A DNA stretch of 64,000 nucleotides from Neopestalotiopsis rosae (GCA_023078685.1 JALGAS010000004.1:2170001-2234000); one strand, 5' to 3'. Positions 35,059 to 47,501 are shown, counted from the first letter of the stretch. Notes: a model not told the origin generated them from the sequence alone. Numbers and translations are program-made.

Positions 35059-37795
35059 TTAAGCGCCATTGCCATCTCCCTCACGGCGAGTGTTGCGACC
35101 GCGAGTGTTGCTGCCATTGGCGATGCGGGTGGGGGTATCGGGCTGCTCATCATTCTCTCCAGCAGTCTCAGTACCGGCAACATTGCCAGTATTGGCCTGA
35201 GTATTGGTCTCATTGGCAATGTGGGCCCAGGCGTAGGGAGCGTACTGAGGATCAGCCAGGTAGGGCGACATCCACGAATACTGCGAAGCATAGAGAGCAT
35301 AAGGGCTCATGGCGTTGGCAGCAGCCATATGAGCCAGAGGTGTGCCCATCTGGGGACTCATCGGGGGACCCATCATACCGTGAGGAGCGTACTGGCTAGG
35401 CATCGGGGGGCTGGCTGGGTTGTAAGCAGCATTCTGGCCGTGCTCGCTGCCTGGATAGGGAGAGGTGGTGTAATTGTTTCCCGTGCCCAAGGTAGGACTG
35501 GACCAATCGTAGCGGCCGGTAGCAGCATTGGCGATAGTGGTTGCGTTGGGGCCTACGAAACGGCGGGGACCTTCAACCGAGCGAAGAGGAGTCTCGGGGG
35601 ACTCGAGAGCGTTGTAGAAACGGTTCTGACCGCGCTCGTAATCGGGACTCTGGTAAGTTCGGCCTCGAGCGGCACTGAAGCGCTGCTGAGAACCACGACC
35701 GTTGGCATCTCTGCAGACCTTTCGCTCTACGCGAACATTGTAGCCGAAGATCTGGGTACCCTTCTACACAGTGGATTAGCATCGCTATTAAGAAGCAGAA
35801 GTGGGAAAATGACATTGTAACCGAACACTTACGAGACCATCAACAGCGGTAACAGCCATGTCAGGCCGTCCAAATTCGACGAAAGCAAAAGTCGTAGGCG
35901 TGCGGCCATCACCGCGAGGCTCTCTACTGACCAGCTGAATATCAGCAACCTCGCCAAACTGGCTCAGAACATTGTGAAGACGCTGTTCGAGCTGAGGGTA
36001 ACCGTAAGGAAGATCTCCAATGAAAATGGAGCGACGATCAACCTCGTAACGTTGCAACCAAAGCTCGGCAGGGTCAAGCTTGGTGACTTGAGTGCCCTTT
36101 TGCTCGTCAAAAGGAATGACTCGATATCGGGGATGATGACGAAAAGCCTACAGATCGTGGTTAGGGTCACTTATATCAAATATGCAAGAGAGAATCAACT
36201 TACACTTTGCAGCTCCTTGGTAGGATCAAACTTCTTGAGCTTGACAAGAACAGAGCGGCTCATACCCTGCTGGTGCTGAATGTCGGACGGCAGCATTTCG
36301 CACTTCTCCAAGGGATAGAAGCCACGGTCGGCAAGAGCCTCACGGGCTTCATCGACTTCAAGATGGTCGCCGTTGGTGCGATGCATAATGTAAGTTCCTG
36401 GACGTATTAGGATCAACATATACAGAGCACAAATGTCTCGGGACTCACGATTGGCGCGAACAGGCTCAGTGCGACAGGCACGACCAAAGATCATTCTACC
36501 CTTTCCCTTGGCCATAGCGACTTTGGCATCGGCTTCCGACTGTTCGAAAGTTTTAGTATAAGCTCAACTTTTGATGTTCTGCTTTCGAGTAACTCTTACA
36601 GTGAACTGGCAGAAGGCGAAGGGCATATTGCGAGCATCGCGACGAATCTTGACAAACACAGTTCCATACTCGCTGAAGGAGCGAGTAACCTCTGCCTCGA
36701 GGTGGACATCATCAACGCTCTCAGGCAAACTAATTATTGCGTTAGTGAAACTTTGCCCAGAAAATTCAATGAGTTATGCTCTGGGGCGACTTACTTTGCG
36801 ACAAAGACACAAGCGCCAGGCGAGTAGAAAGCCTGGGCATCAACGCCGCCAACCTGATGGCGAGAGTCAGAGGCCATCAAACTGCCCGATGACTGGGAAG
36901 CGGGCAGTATCTGAGCAGAAGCACTGCGAGTAGTCAAGCCCAAGTCACGAGCCTCGGGACTTCCAAGCATTGCGCCGCTGGTGAAGTTGCGGCGCAAGGT
37001 AGAAGCACTAGCAGGGTGCATATCGCCATCGTTGTCGCCAGTGGTGACGACAACCTCGTGGCCGGAGTCGACTTGGTTACGAGTATCGCCTGGAAGGCCA
37101 AGATGGAGGCCAGTAGCATCACGATGGCCCTGAATAGAGTCCAGGCGCTCAGTATCAGAACTGCCAAAGACATCTCCGTCGGTGGGTGCATTGCCAAGCT
37201 GGAAGTTGGAGCGAGTCTGGTTCTTCTGACCCTGAATCTCGTCTCGATTTCCACGGAGGTGGGGAGGGAGATAACTTGGAGACACATCTTGATTAGAAAG
37301 GAGATGGAGCTATGGTGAGAAGAAACTTACGTAGCGCCAGAGTTGTTATCAACGGTCAGGGCGGGAATGATGGTAGTCAGAGCTGCGACGCTGCGAGTAG
37401 TCTTGGGTGTGTCCTCAGTAGCGGCAACGGATTCATCCGCAGTGGGAGCAAGAGCTTTTCCTCCACTGTAGAGAGGTGCGCCGCCTAAGCAAAGGATTCA
37501 GTCAGCTTTTTATCAGTCACAAGCGAGTTCATGCCCTGAGATTGGACTGAAACAGGCTGTTGAAAATCAGGTGAGTTGGAGTAAGATCGATGAAGAGGTG
37601 AATGAATTGCTACAATCGCCATTGATAGAAAGGCAAGAGAAAAAAACCCGACTTACCGTCTTCGCTGTCGGAGGAGTCCGACATGTTGCTGGGAGAGGTA
37701 AGATTACCTCGCAGCGAGTCTACGCGCTCAGCGTTGCGACGGGCTGCAGCGGAAGCGCTGGTAGCACGACCGGTGAAGCGGAAGGACTCTTCCAT
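35059..37795 (-). CDS. RIM4-like RNA-binding protein with three RRM-type domains
   Basis: 735-aa protein resembling fungal proteins annotated as meiotic activator RIM4; yeast Rim4 is an amyloid-forming translational repressor. The name is by resemblance, so no symbol is given. Eight exons: 37795-37657, 37484-37331, 37274-36795, 36729-36600, 36539-36449, 36397-36204, 36147-35833 and 35763-35059. The introns are 51-69 bp except the first (172 bp), and all phases agree. The N-terminus is Ser-rich, with the YLPPHLRG motif after exon 3 begins. RRM1 (about 252-333) has CVFVANLPESVDD and MPFAFCQFT; a second RNP-like unit (about 333-400) has TYIMHRTNG; the last RRM (about 434-515) has SIFIGDLPYG and TFAFVEFG. 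The C-terminal 200 residues are Asn/Pro/Met/Tyr-rich and prion-like. The donor of exon 3 splits a codon so that VA-N-LPES is formed correctly. Confidence 0.85.
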
Positions 37796-40700
37796 GGCTG
37801 AAGTTGTGCTACTGTTGTCCGAGGTAGCTTGTTGGTGAAGTCGTGTTCTGGCAGATGATGATCAGTATCGAGAAACGGTACAGGTCTTGATGCAACTAGA
37901 GGAACCCAAAGAATGATTGCTGGAGAAACACCAAAAGCGGATACTTGACGTGATGAAGACAGTAAGAGAAAAGAGAAGGGGAAGGTTCTAGGAATGGTGA
38001 ATATTGAGGCCTTTTGTAGATATTTGGAGGGCTCCACGTTGAAAAGGTCGGTCAGAATAAAAGTTGGATTGTTGTCACTCGAAGATTGTCCTCCATGCAG
38101 TTGGCAGTAATGAGATTATTGAGACTGAGTATGGCCTCAGAGATAGTTGGGCCTCTTCCTTCAGGATCCGCTATCATGCGGGTCAACAACAATCCAAGTG
38201 GTTCCAAGAAGGTGTATGCTATTGTCTCTGGGTTGTTACGAGGTAGATGGTGTCGTGGCCGTTTTGATCTGGCAGAGACAGACGATATTGATGAGTCCAA
38301 AGATGGTATGGGCAACTGAGTGCAGTTACGTAGGTCAGGTTGCCAATAAGTGATGATATGCTTCAGTCGTCGTCGTTGTGGTGATTGTCTTCGGCGTCGT
38401 TCAGAAGTGGAGGCGAGCTACCTCAAATGTGTTGGCCTCCCGCCCTGCTGAGCGCCAGAGAGTCTTGTGTGTCAAGTTGTGCAATACCACCATGATACTG
38501 AGTGTTGGGGCGCCGATCTTTCATATTCAAAGAAATGATACAGCTGTGATCCTTCTGGAAAGAACATCACGCCGGGGACTCCATGGACAGTGTCCGTATG
38601 GAGAAGTGACTTCATGGCTCTGGTGAAGTAGGCCAAAAAAGAGAAAAGTTACAAACTGACAGACAGAGCAATGTGGGCAGAGCAATGTGGGAAAAGAAAA
38701 TGAGATGTGAAAGAAAATAAACTCACCAATCGAATAATCGAATGATCCTTCAACACAGCGTGTTGTGCTGAGAGAGCTTCGAGGGTGCACTTTTGTGAAG
38801 GAGTCGCAAAGATCGAAGCTAAGCTCTTGTTAGAGACGGCGAAACAGGTAACCCTCTATAGACTCTCGTCCGATCAAGATAAATCAGGTGGGTTTTGATA
38901 TCCAACGGTATCGAAAATCCACTTGGTTGTCTCAAGAAATTGGGCGAAAGGGCGACGTCTCTAGCAAGAAACCGGCGCTTGGTTCTTTCTTGTGGTCACT
39001 GATGCGTCGCAACTCAATCTGCCGTCGTTCGGCGGGGTGATTGCATCGAGGTTTTGTTACAGGATGGTTGGCTCTCAGGTATCACTTATCAGAGAAAAAC
39101 TCGGTCTGCCTGAGGCCCAATGTCCCTGTGTCTTATTAGCAACGTCTTCGACGCATACTATAATCACTGGTTGACGGCTTTTCTACTCGTAATAATATAA
39201 TATGCGGCGACGACTAGTATCAAAGAAATGACCAAAGGTTGTGCTTGGCCACTGGGATTGCTCACCTGAAGATGATGGCCTATTCTGATATTGCTTAGCA
39301 GGATCCTCTCTGTCAACGACTTGCTTTCGGTCGCCGCGAACTTGATCGCTTTCGTGCCTTGAACTAACGTGACTTTTGTTGCTTGGAATGGAATACAGCT
39401 GCACAGGCAAAGCTTCTGGAAAGTATTTCTTTGGCTGACACAGCGGTCCGGGCGGTGTCGGAGGGGTGAAAGCCCTTGAGCGTGTCGTGGGCTGAGGGCG
39501 AGAAGTACCTGATCTGCTGTTAAGAATTTTCTCCTGCTAGCCTGGGGATAGAGTTCTGTGAAAATAAGAATAAAAGTGCATCAAGTTAAAATAATTCAGT
39601 AAGGAACATGATATGTCGATGGGTGTCCTGTTAGGTCTTGGTACTTTTAGTTGTCGAAGTGCGCAATGGCCAGATAGCCACCGAAGCAGGCAGACAGAGG
39701 GGACCAAAGCTTCTGAGGCGCTCTGCAGCGGTGATTCGAAAGAGATTCCCGCTCAACTGTCGCAATTTGCTTTGAAGGGGCAATTCGAACAAATCTAGTG
39801 GTGGATGACCGAGATCCGAAGAGTTGCGCCGACAAGTAGAAAATCTGAAGAAATGGACAAACAAGGGAATGAATGCAGTACAAGAACGATGGTTTAGTGA
39901 CAGATTCTATGCACACTGATAGATACGCCGATAGATGCCTGGTGAATATCCTGACAGATGGGGAGGTTGTTTGGGGGAGGAAATGTCCAAAGACTGCAGC
40001 AGACTCTGGCCTTGTCTTCTGGCCAATGAGAAAACGTGGATCCGAGCTTAAAAAAAGAGAGTGATAAAAATCACCAGCCTTCGCAAACGCCAGTCACATG
40101 TCGTTTCAGAGTGGTCGTGGGTGACTGCCTATTTTTGTTCCTTCTCAGCAAAGGTCAACAAAATTGGCAAGAACCCACGACAGGCGCGCGGGCACCTGTG
40201 TGGCCACTGACCGTTTCAAGTCTACCTGCCTACGCGACTACGAGCTTCCAGTGAAAGTGATTATCAGCACTCAGGACCAATTCGAGTTGGGACTGTGCCT
40301 GTCAGTAATCGCTGAAAATCATACGTATGCTATCAAACGATGATAACTGCGATTACAGGGAGCCAATTCGACGAGCTGGCATCAGGAAGAAACAGTTTGT
40401 ACTAAAAAAACAACGATCTTCCGTCTCTCGATGATATGTAGTACATCAAAGTGCCTTGGAGTCAATAAAGAGTTCGTGCTTCAACTTGACACTATTCCCA
40501 ATGCCAGATTTTGGCATACTCCAGCCTCGAGGGGTGAAGTCATCTATTCAAACTTGCCATAAGCCCCCAGACTTGAACTTTAGGCAGGACATAAAAGGAA
40601 TTTATATGAATACTTCTCTGTAAGATGTGTCTGGTTGGCATATTTGTCATATGTGTTAGCCCTTCTGATCTTCAAATCAAGAGAAGGCTTCTGAATTAGA

Positions 40701-41435
40701 GACGTGATTCACTAATACACCAAAGCAATGCGAATTTTGGTGGTCTAGCGAAGAAGCAACTACATTACACAAATTGTTTCCCATCGGCACAAGTTGAATG
40801 GGTCTGACCATACATCTGTGAGCACATATACCGAACCACTTGATACATATTAAATGGCGATAAGGTATCATATTCATAAATCCAGGAAGGTACCAATCAC
40901 TCGACGTCTGTCGATATAAATCAGGCAATTTCCAACACATGAAGCATTAAAAACAAAAAGTTAAAATTACTTTCAGTGATGGAAGAGATCTACATAGGGC
41001 TTTGGGCATTTAAGATATATTTATTTATATTTGTTAAATAGCAAGAGCTCTGGTGGCGCGTTGAGAATTTGTTTTCGATCGGGTTCGAATATTCAATTGA
41101 TGATGTAAAGATAGGAGATCTATATGGTATTATCTAGATACGAAATTCAAGCACTTCCAAATACAATTGCCTAGCTATAAAATTATCGATCTTGATGTGC
41201 TTATAGGACAATTTGACTTCACCGTGCAACGCACCGTGCGAAAATGCGACTCTCTCCACCAGCAAACACGGTACGTCATTTTCCGCGCTGCGACCCAAAC
41301 CTCGGAAATATTCGCAGAGCCGCCCCAAGGAAAGCGCCGCAGTAGCAGCTAGTATCGTAACAAACCTCCCAAGCAAACGGGCGCAACCTCGCAGCCACCC
41401 AAAAAAGAGTTTATCGCCAATTGACTGTCTGCACA
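37796..41435. other. Long gene-free stretch between the RIM4-like gene and MIC19
   Basis: About 3.6 kb without a supported gene. The first 1-1.5 kb probably includes the promoter and a long leader of the RIM4-like gene. From about 40300 to 41160 the DNA is AT-rich. No repeats of note. Confidence 0.4.
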
Positions 41436-42114
41436 ATGGGCGCGAACTCCTCAAAGACGGCCGATGGCCAAGCCTCGCATGTCTGGAAGGCGTACGTATT
41501 TTCCAAATGTCCCATTCCCTCCGATGCCCTTCCGGCGGCCCGTACTCCCAAACCTGAGGGATCAATGACCATTTGCTCACCGAGGAAATGACATTTAGTT
41601 CCGGACCTCTAGGCGTATCGCACGAGATCGTCGAGTCGCTGCAGGGAAGCACCGAGGTACGCAATTGACAACAATCCAATTGAAGCTCCAATTCCCTAAC
41701 CAAGCCACTTTTTGTCAAAACCTGCAGACCGATAGATCGCGTGCCCAGACCATCGAGCTCGCCGTCCAGGCCCGCGTCGCCGAGGAGCTGAAGAAGCTGT
41801 CCTCGAAAGAGTCGGCCGCCCTGTCCGCGGCCCAGAAGAAGGCCCTCGAATTCACCGAGACCGACGCCCAGAAGGAGGCGGCCAGCAACAGCACGCCCGC
41901 CGTGTCCAAGGAGGTCGAGGCCCTCCGCGCGCGCCTCGACAAGCGGAAACAGCTGCGCCAGCTCCCCGAGAGCGTCGAAAAGTCGCGGAGCGAGGTTGTC
42001 CAGTGCCTGATTGCCAACGACCGCCGGCCGCTCAACTGCTGGAAGGAGGTCGAGAGCTTCAAGGAGGAGGTCCGGAGGTTGGAGAAGGAGTGGGTTGAGA
42101 AGGTCGTGCGATAG
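41436..42114 (+). CDS. MIC19: MICOS subunit MIC19 (fungal AIM13/CHCHD3 type)
   Basis: 166-aa peripheral inner-membrane protein of the mitochondrial contact site and cristae organising system. Exons are 41436-41491, 41599-41656 and 41728-42114. The first acceptor is chosen as CATTTAG at 41598; an alternative pair (donor after 41494, acceptor at 41584) would insert a few residues and is also in frame. The N-terminus MGANSSK is a good myristoylation site, as in MIC19 proteins. The middle is a coiled coil (VQARVAEELKKLSSKESAAL through RARLDKRKQLRQ). The C-terminal CHCH-like part has a CX10C pair in VVQCLIANDRRPLNCWKEVESF, the form seen in yeast Mic19, where these cysteines form a disulfide. It is convergent with TYW3, with 218 bp between the stops. 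Confidence 0.85.
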
Positions 42115-42332
42115 ATCGTCTGTCATTTTATCCCTCAGACGGCGTAGAAAAAGACCAAGAGATGCCAGGGAACATGTGTTTCGAAGAGCAACAAGCGGAC
42201 ATTGCGTTCCTTCTGTTGTTGTTATGTACGACTACGGTATAGAGGCTTCAAAATGGCCATGTAGACACGGAATGATTCCTTTGTTCATTTGTTCAACGAC
42301 AATATCGCAATTTGCAGCATGGAAATCCGGGG

Positions 42333-43363
42333 TCATGTCAGATCTGAGTTGAGGGACAAATCTAATGCATCAGCATGGTCATGGTCAGGCTGTTCTGTCT
42401 TGGCAGCCTCCATTTCGGCCTTTCGTCGAAGTCCTTCTGCCCTCTTCCTTTCTCTCCGGGCCGCAGCATCTTCCCATTCCGTGCCATCCTTCTTCTTGGG
42501 CGGCTGCGATGCCTCTAAGACTGCTGATAGAAACCTTTGTATTCTCTTCGTGTTCTCGGCAAACCTCTCGTGGCTAATGGCATGTAGCGTCTGCAGGTAT
42601 TCGCTTGATACCGTGCATTGTATCTGATTCCCCTTCTGGATGCCAACCAATGATTCCAAGCCAAGGCCCATGGTTCGAATGGCCACAATGGGTGTGACTG
42701 GCTCTCCAGCCGGCGCTACCAAGTTGAGAGCACCGCTTTCTCTGAAGCCTGCCTGCAGGCCACATCTCAAGAGCAGCTGGGCATGTTCAGGAGACGCAGT
42801 AAGCACATGGAGAATCTAGCAATGCATCATTAGCTCAAGCCAGCAGAAATCTCCAGAAAATCGCCTTTCTGTTCACTTACCATGGGCTCAAATTTGAAGT
42901 GAATGAGTCGAGTCGAGTCCTCGGCGCCCGTCGTTAACGTCTCTGCCGCTTCTGCGCCATTGATGCCAAACGCATCTCGCAAATCTTTGCCCTGCTCCAC
43001 CTCCACCGGATCGTGGCTCACGAAAAGCCAATTGCCTCCTCCTCCTTTGCCACCCACACCAGCTACTGTTGCTGACCTTGCCGACTCATCCTGACTCGAT
43101 TCTGGGAGCACTTCGCCATTGTCCAGGCCTGCAACATCGGCACTCTTTTTACCCTCGACGAAAACGCTGACGCGCCCCGCACAGCTGCTCGTCGTCACGA
43201 AGCCGGGCAAACCATTGATCTCGTCGATCAGATCCCTGATGCCTGCATCCACCGAGCCCTTTGGCGATGCGTCTGTGTACTCCGAGTCCGGAATAGAGAG
43301 CTGGTCCAGGATCCTGCTCTTCTTCTGAAGGAAGCTTTGCGGGGGTTGCGGGAGGTTCCGCAT
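42333..43363 (-). CDS. TYW3: tRNA wybutosine-synthesising protein 3
   Basis: 321-aa methyltransferase-family protein of wybutosine synthesis, which modifies G37 of tRNA-Phe; TYW3 performs the N-4 methylation step using S-adenosylmethionine. Exons are 43363-42881 and 42815-42333, with a 65-bp intron (GTAAGT...GCTAG), phase 0, joining KFEPM to ILHVLTASPEHA. Family landmarks are present in order: FLQKKSRILDQL, LPGFVTTSSCAGRVSVF, NWLFVSHDPV, HFKFEP, LLLRCGLQAGFRESGAL, and VAIRTMGLGLESLVG. A low-complexity Gly-rich linker lies between the second and third motifs. The C-terminal 60 residues are Lys/Glu/Ala-rich, probably a helical tail beyond the catalytic domain. The start codon is the first ATG of the frame and gives the usual N-terminus. 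Confidence 0.92.
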
Positions 43364-43927
43364 CCTGTCTCGATTGTCACTTGGACCTACAGATCGAGAA
43401 ATCCAAGGTAGAGTCTTTGATACGAGTGTACAAATCAGATTGTTGTACTGGCAGATTGCTGTAGCTGCTTTGTTTCAATTGTTCGATGCCACGACTTGTG
43501 GAGCTGAATATTGTGCTTCAATGTCACGTGATACCCATAGCTCTAACACAAGTCCGAATTGGTCTTGATAACTTGATCTATGAGCCGGAAAGGCCGATAA
43601 CAGAAAGTGACTAGATAACTGCAGCAAGCCATTTGTACCCAGTGCCCATCTCACACATTCGTGTTCATTTTGACCGAGACGGTTTCGGCAGTGTGGGCTG
43701 CATTTAGCACAAAGGCTGTCATCGTGAAATGATCCCGGTGTGATTCCTTAAGATCAGTGAATATTCATATTTTTATGGGGTTATTTATTCGTTAAAAGCT
43801 CGTCGTTTCGCCGAAAATTGTATATATTGTAATTGATGGGTCTGAGTACTTACCAAATATACTGCAATGGGACGCCAAACTCTTTAAATTTTTGATTATC
43901 TGTTGGAGATTCCAAGACCGCAGCTTA

Positions 43928-43951
43928 CACCACCACCACCACCACCACCAC
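43928..43951. repeat. (CAC)8 microsatellite
   Basis: Eight perfect CAC units in non-coding AT-rich DNA. Confidence 0.85.
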
Positions 43952-44557
43952 ATGAGAAGTGAAACAACATCAAGCCAAGTTCTATATGACTTACATGCTA
44001 AGTAAAAATCAGTGTGCGATTCCTTCGATCATATTTTGAAAGCTACTTTCAGAAAAATACATAGTCAATATCGCTGAGATCTTACTCGTCCTTCCTGCCA
44101 ACCCAGATTCTGAACACTGCAAATCAGGGCCACTTCTCGATGCATCAAAAGAGTCTAGCAAGACTACGGCGCGATCTCAAGGGACGATTCTTGTAACATG
44201 CATCCACTCAAGAGAAAAATTGTTGCTGAAACCCAGATACTTTTGATCACTTGCCCACTTTGAGCAATATGAACACCTTCCCCGGAGGCGAATCGAATAC
44301 TACTTTTCTTTTTTGTCAATAGATTCTCACAATTTCTTCACCTGGAAGAATTCGAATCAACGCGATAATACCACGACTCGCTATTGACCAATCCTCGATG
44401 GGTCGGCTTCAAACCAGTGGAGTGACTACTATATTTTGCTCAGCATTCGGTAGAAGTGTACTAATCTACTATGTAGGCACAATCCTGTCTCCACATCTCA
44501 TCCTCCTGCAGCTTACACTTGCAGGGGTTTATGGTTCTGAAGGAACGATGGTGACCT

Positions 44558-44624
44558 TTCACTGCAATTTTAAACCCCACAAAAGGAATCGAGCTGGCAG
44601 TGCTTATCGCCAAGCTTCGCGTAC
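44558..44624 (-). pseudogene. Diverged duplicate copy 1 (coding relic)
   Basis: 67 bp alignable without gaps to 45368-45434. On the minus strand both copies read in the same frame with a shared pattern: Y-A-[K/R]-L-G-D-[K/E]-H-x-Q, then eight residues, then N-C-S-E. This copy carries TAA where the other has CAA, the C-to-T change expected of repeat-induced point mutation. Confidence 0.5.
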
Positions 44625-45256
44625 TCCTTACCCTCTCGGGCCAGTGATGTTGTACGAGAAATGTAGAAAGCGTTCAAGCTAGACCCTTTGTCCAGAGGCA
44701 TACAGCGTTCGAGACTCTTTCAACACTACTTGAATCGTCACGAAGAGGATCATGATGAATGGAAGTCACAAATCTTGACTAGTGCACATGCATGATTGAA
44801 CCAAATTCCGCGAAATGCTCACTGTGTGATAAGGCAACCACGACCTCGGACTATCCGCAAGAAATCTGTTTCTTATTATATCACCTAAGCTCAACACGAT
44901 CCCATGAATTCATTCGATGATGGACTTCCGCATCACTACACAAAATTAGTTGAAAAGCTCTCATTTTGGCAATAGGGAACCCGCCGGGAATCGCCATATG
45001 ATGAATGTTTTCTGAGCAACTTTGAGTAGTGCTCAATATAACCATCCGTTTCAGCTTGAAGATTACAACTTTCAAGCTTATACTAGCATTTCAGTTTCGC
45101 TCACTCGTGTTCTTTCCGTGCAGATCACAAATACTTCCCTGCAGTGTACACTAGAGAAGTGTAAAAACCATACCCTGGTCTCACTGCTACCATAGTGTCG
45201 TATTGTAGGCCAAACCTTTGCAGAAGCCGGCTTTGGCTGGAAGGGTAGTCCAATAG

Positions 45257-45326
45257 AAAACGAGACTGAGAAAACGAGACTGAGAAAACGAGACTGAGAA
45301 AACGAGACTGAGAAAACGAGACTGAG
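45257..45326. repeat. Five perfect tandem copies of a 14-bp unit
   Basis: AAAACGAGACTGAG repeated five times without a mismatch, followed by AAAA. It lies between the two relic copies, about 40 bp from the second one. Confidence 0.95.
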
Positions 45327-45367
45327 AAAACTTGTTCTTCGCAGTGCCCGAGCCAATCCAATGCATC

Positions 45368-45434
45368 TTCACTGCAATTTTGACCTTCACGAAGGGCATG
45401 AGGTTGCCAGTGCTCATCACCAAGCCTCGCGTAC
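45368..45434 (-). pseudogene. Diverged duplicate copy 2 (coding relic)
   Basis: Partner of 44558-44624, in the same orientation. The frame here is open (minus strand 45436-45125) and runs on through the 14-bp array. The family is not recognised and the segment is short, so it is called a relic. Confidence 0.45.
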
Positions 45435-45681
45435 ACTTTTGAGCTTCTCGTATCTTGGTAAAAGCAAAAATAGTATCTAGGCAGATTTCATGTTCCTAAT
45501 CACAGATGACTTTGACTACAGCATTAGCACCCACTAAGAGGAATAAGGAAACATCAGGTCCACACGTCGACTGGTTCATGACTATACCAGGGAGGAGTAT
45601 GAATATTTTGCTTCAGAGAAATACTCTTGTATTGCGACATTATTATTCTGTGACTATTCGCAAAACATCTATCGTCTATTC

Positions 45682-47501
45682 TCACCACTCAAGCTTGATA
45701 CTATCCCACATGAATCCATGCCACGTCGTATTCCGTGTAATCTGGAACGTGACTTCATTGACACCCGCGGTCAATAGTCCAGCATCAAAGGGAAACTCGA
45801 AATACCGCCACTCGCCCGCCGCCGTACCACTCCGGTACAGACACGGATCACTCACCAAGCCCTGAGTAGCATTGGTAGCTGAGCCCGCGCCGCTCGTCAG
45901 ATTGCCGACCTGGACACCATTGGCGAGCACAGAAGCGCTGGAGCCGGATGAGTAGCCCGCCAGCGACACAATGAGCGTCGCCGTGCTACGGTTGGTAGTA
46001 GGATATCCTGAATCCTCGAGATCAAAGGCAATGGTCCAGTTGCCCAGCTTGGTCTGCGCATAACACCAGTCCACCGTCTCGCTCTCGCCGACGGTGTAGA
46101 CGAGGTCCGCAGGACACTTGTCCGACAGGGCGTGCTGGTGCGGGTCGCCACCGTGCGCAAAACCGTAGCTGTAGCGATCGAAATCGCCGACCTGGAACAA
46201 GGCCTGCTTGGAGGATATTTGCCACTTCAGCTCCCCGAGATCCGTGGCGCGGTTCTTGACCACGACGACATCGTTGTGCAGGAGCGACGTGGTCACGTCG
46301 GCAATGGAGCTGCCGTTGGACCAGGCCTGCAGGCCGTAGGTGCCCGCGCGCACGTCGCGGAACTCAAAGTGGCCGCGGGCGTCAGCGTAGCCCGTGTAGT
46401 AGTACTCGCTGCCCATGTCGAGGGCCGTCTTGTTGGGGGTGTTGTCGCCGAGGAAGACGGCGGCGTTGCTGGCCGGGCGCCCGTCGGACAGCACCAGCCT
46501 GCCCCGGACCGCGCCGCGCGTCTGGTAGTCCTCGTCGTCGAACCACGCGTAGGGCCACGCGGAGAACTCCTTCTCGGCCCGCGCGGCGGCATCGTCCTTG
46601 GAGCCGTCGTTGAGGTACCACAGCCAGGGCCCCCACAGCTTGCCGTCGGGGAAGACGTCTGACGCCGACACCATGAAGTGCGTGCCGTGAATCATGTTGA
46701 GTTGCACGGCGTCGCCAGTCGCGGACTCGCGGTGAACCATGAGCTCCTGCTTGAGGTGGTTGCCATTGTAGTAGTCCTTGCCCGCGTTGATGTACCAGCT
46801 GCCAAACTCTTCACCGTAGACACCATAGTAGGTCTGTGTCCGGATCCAGCTTGTGAAGTCATACTTTGTAATGTATCCCGAACCGTCGGGCTTGAGCCAT
46901 GTCTCGTCCTGCACCTTGAGATCGGCGAGATATTCGTCGAGCGGCGGCAGCTCCTCATCTCTGACATCCGTCTTTCCGTTCGGGAAAGTTGTGTTGTCGA
47001 GGCGCCAGAGAGTACGGAACTCACCCAGCGTGGGTAAATTATGGTTTACAAAGTACTGGTAGGCACCGGCGAGGCCAGTAAAGATGACCCAGTGAAAGTC
47101 ACCTTCGTTTGCTGTGAACTTGACATCGATATACTTGGAGCCATAGACGTGTCCCTCGTTGACAATGGAGGCTGACGTCCAGTTCAAGTTGCTTGCTGCA
47201 CCATCTAGAAGTCGAATGTTTAGTGCCTGGTAAGCAACGTGATCAGACTGAAGGCAGACTCACTGTAGCTGACATAGTGTCCGACAGCATCGCCGACACA
47301 GTCATGGTCCTTATAGTACAATTGGGTACCATAAGTTTGGCCTTGAGTAACATTCCATAGCTCGTTTCCAATGATCCAGGTCGAACCGTTCAATTGTTTG
47401 AGAAAGGGACCGACGGTTGGTGGTTTGGTAGGGTATGAGTAGCTGGCCGCCGAGACTGCGCTGGCGAGCATACTGCCCAGCAAAAGCAAAAAGGTCTTCA
47501 T
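45682..47501 (-). CDS. Secreted rhamnogalacturonan lyase, family PL4
   Basis: 586-aa secreted pectinase that cleaves the rhamnogalacturonan I backbone by β-elimination. Exons are 47501-47264 and 47204-45682, with a 59-bp intron (GTGAGT...TTCTAG) joining HYVSY-N-GAASNLNW. Residues 1-18 form a signal peptide ending AVSA. The N-terminal domain (about 20-320) is the PL4 catalytic β-sandwich. K193 in YITKYDF and a histidine in NMIHGTHF are candidates for the catalytic Lys/His pair known in the Aspergillus enzyme; this is inferred from context. A fibronectin-III-like domain follows (GRLVLSDGRPASNAAVFLG...GTYGLQAW), then a jelly-roll carbohydrate-binding-like C-terminal domain (YRSGTAAGEWRYFEF...WDSIKLEW). 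Several N-glycosylation sites are present. The gene has unusually GC-rich coding sequence and a promoter with repeated CGGGGTA heptamers. Confidence 0.93.

Larger units (their letters stand above)
43364..45681. other. AT-rich gene-free interval with relic repeats
   Basis: No intact gene. It contains a CAC microsatellite, two copies of a diverged 67-bp relic and a perfect 14-bp tandem array, which are listed separately. Confidence 0.5.

Noticed and set aside
41075..41100. GGGTTCGAATATT resembling a tRNA B box
   Set aside because: No A box at the proper distance and no cloverleaf stems in the AT-rich surroundings.
45125..45436. Minus-strand 103-codon frame with SQSRFLSLVFSV repeats
   Set aside because: The repeated peptide is simply the translation of the 14-bp tandem array; not evidence of a gene.
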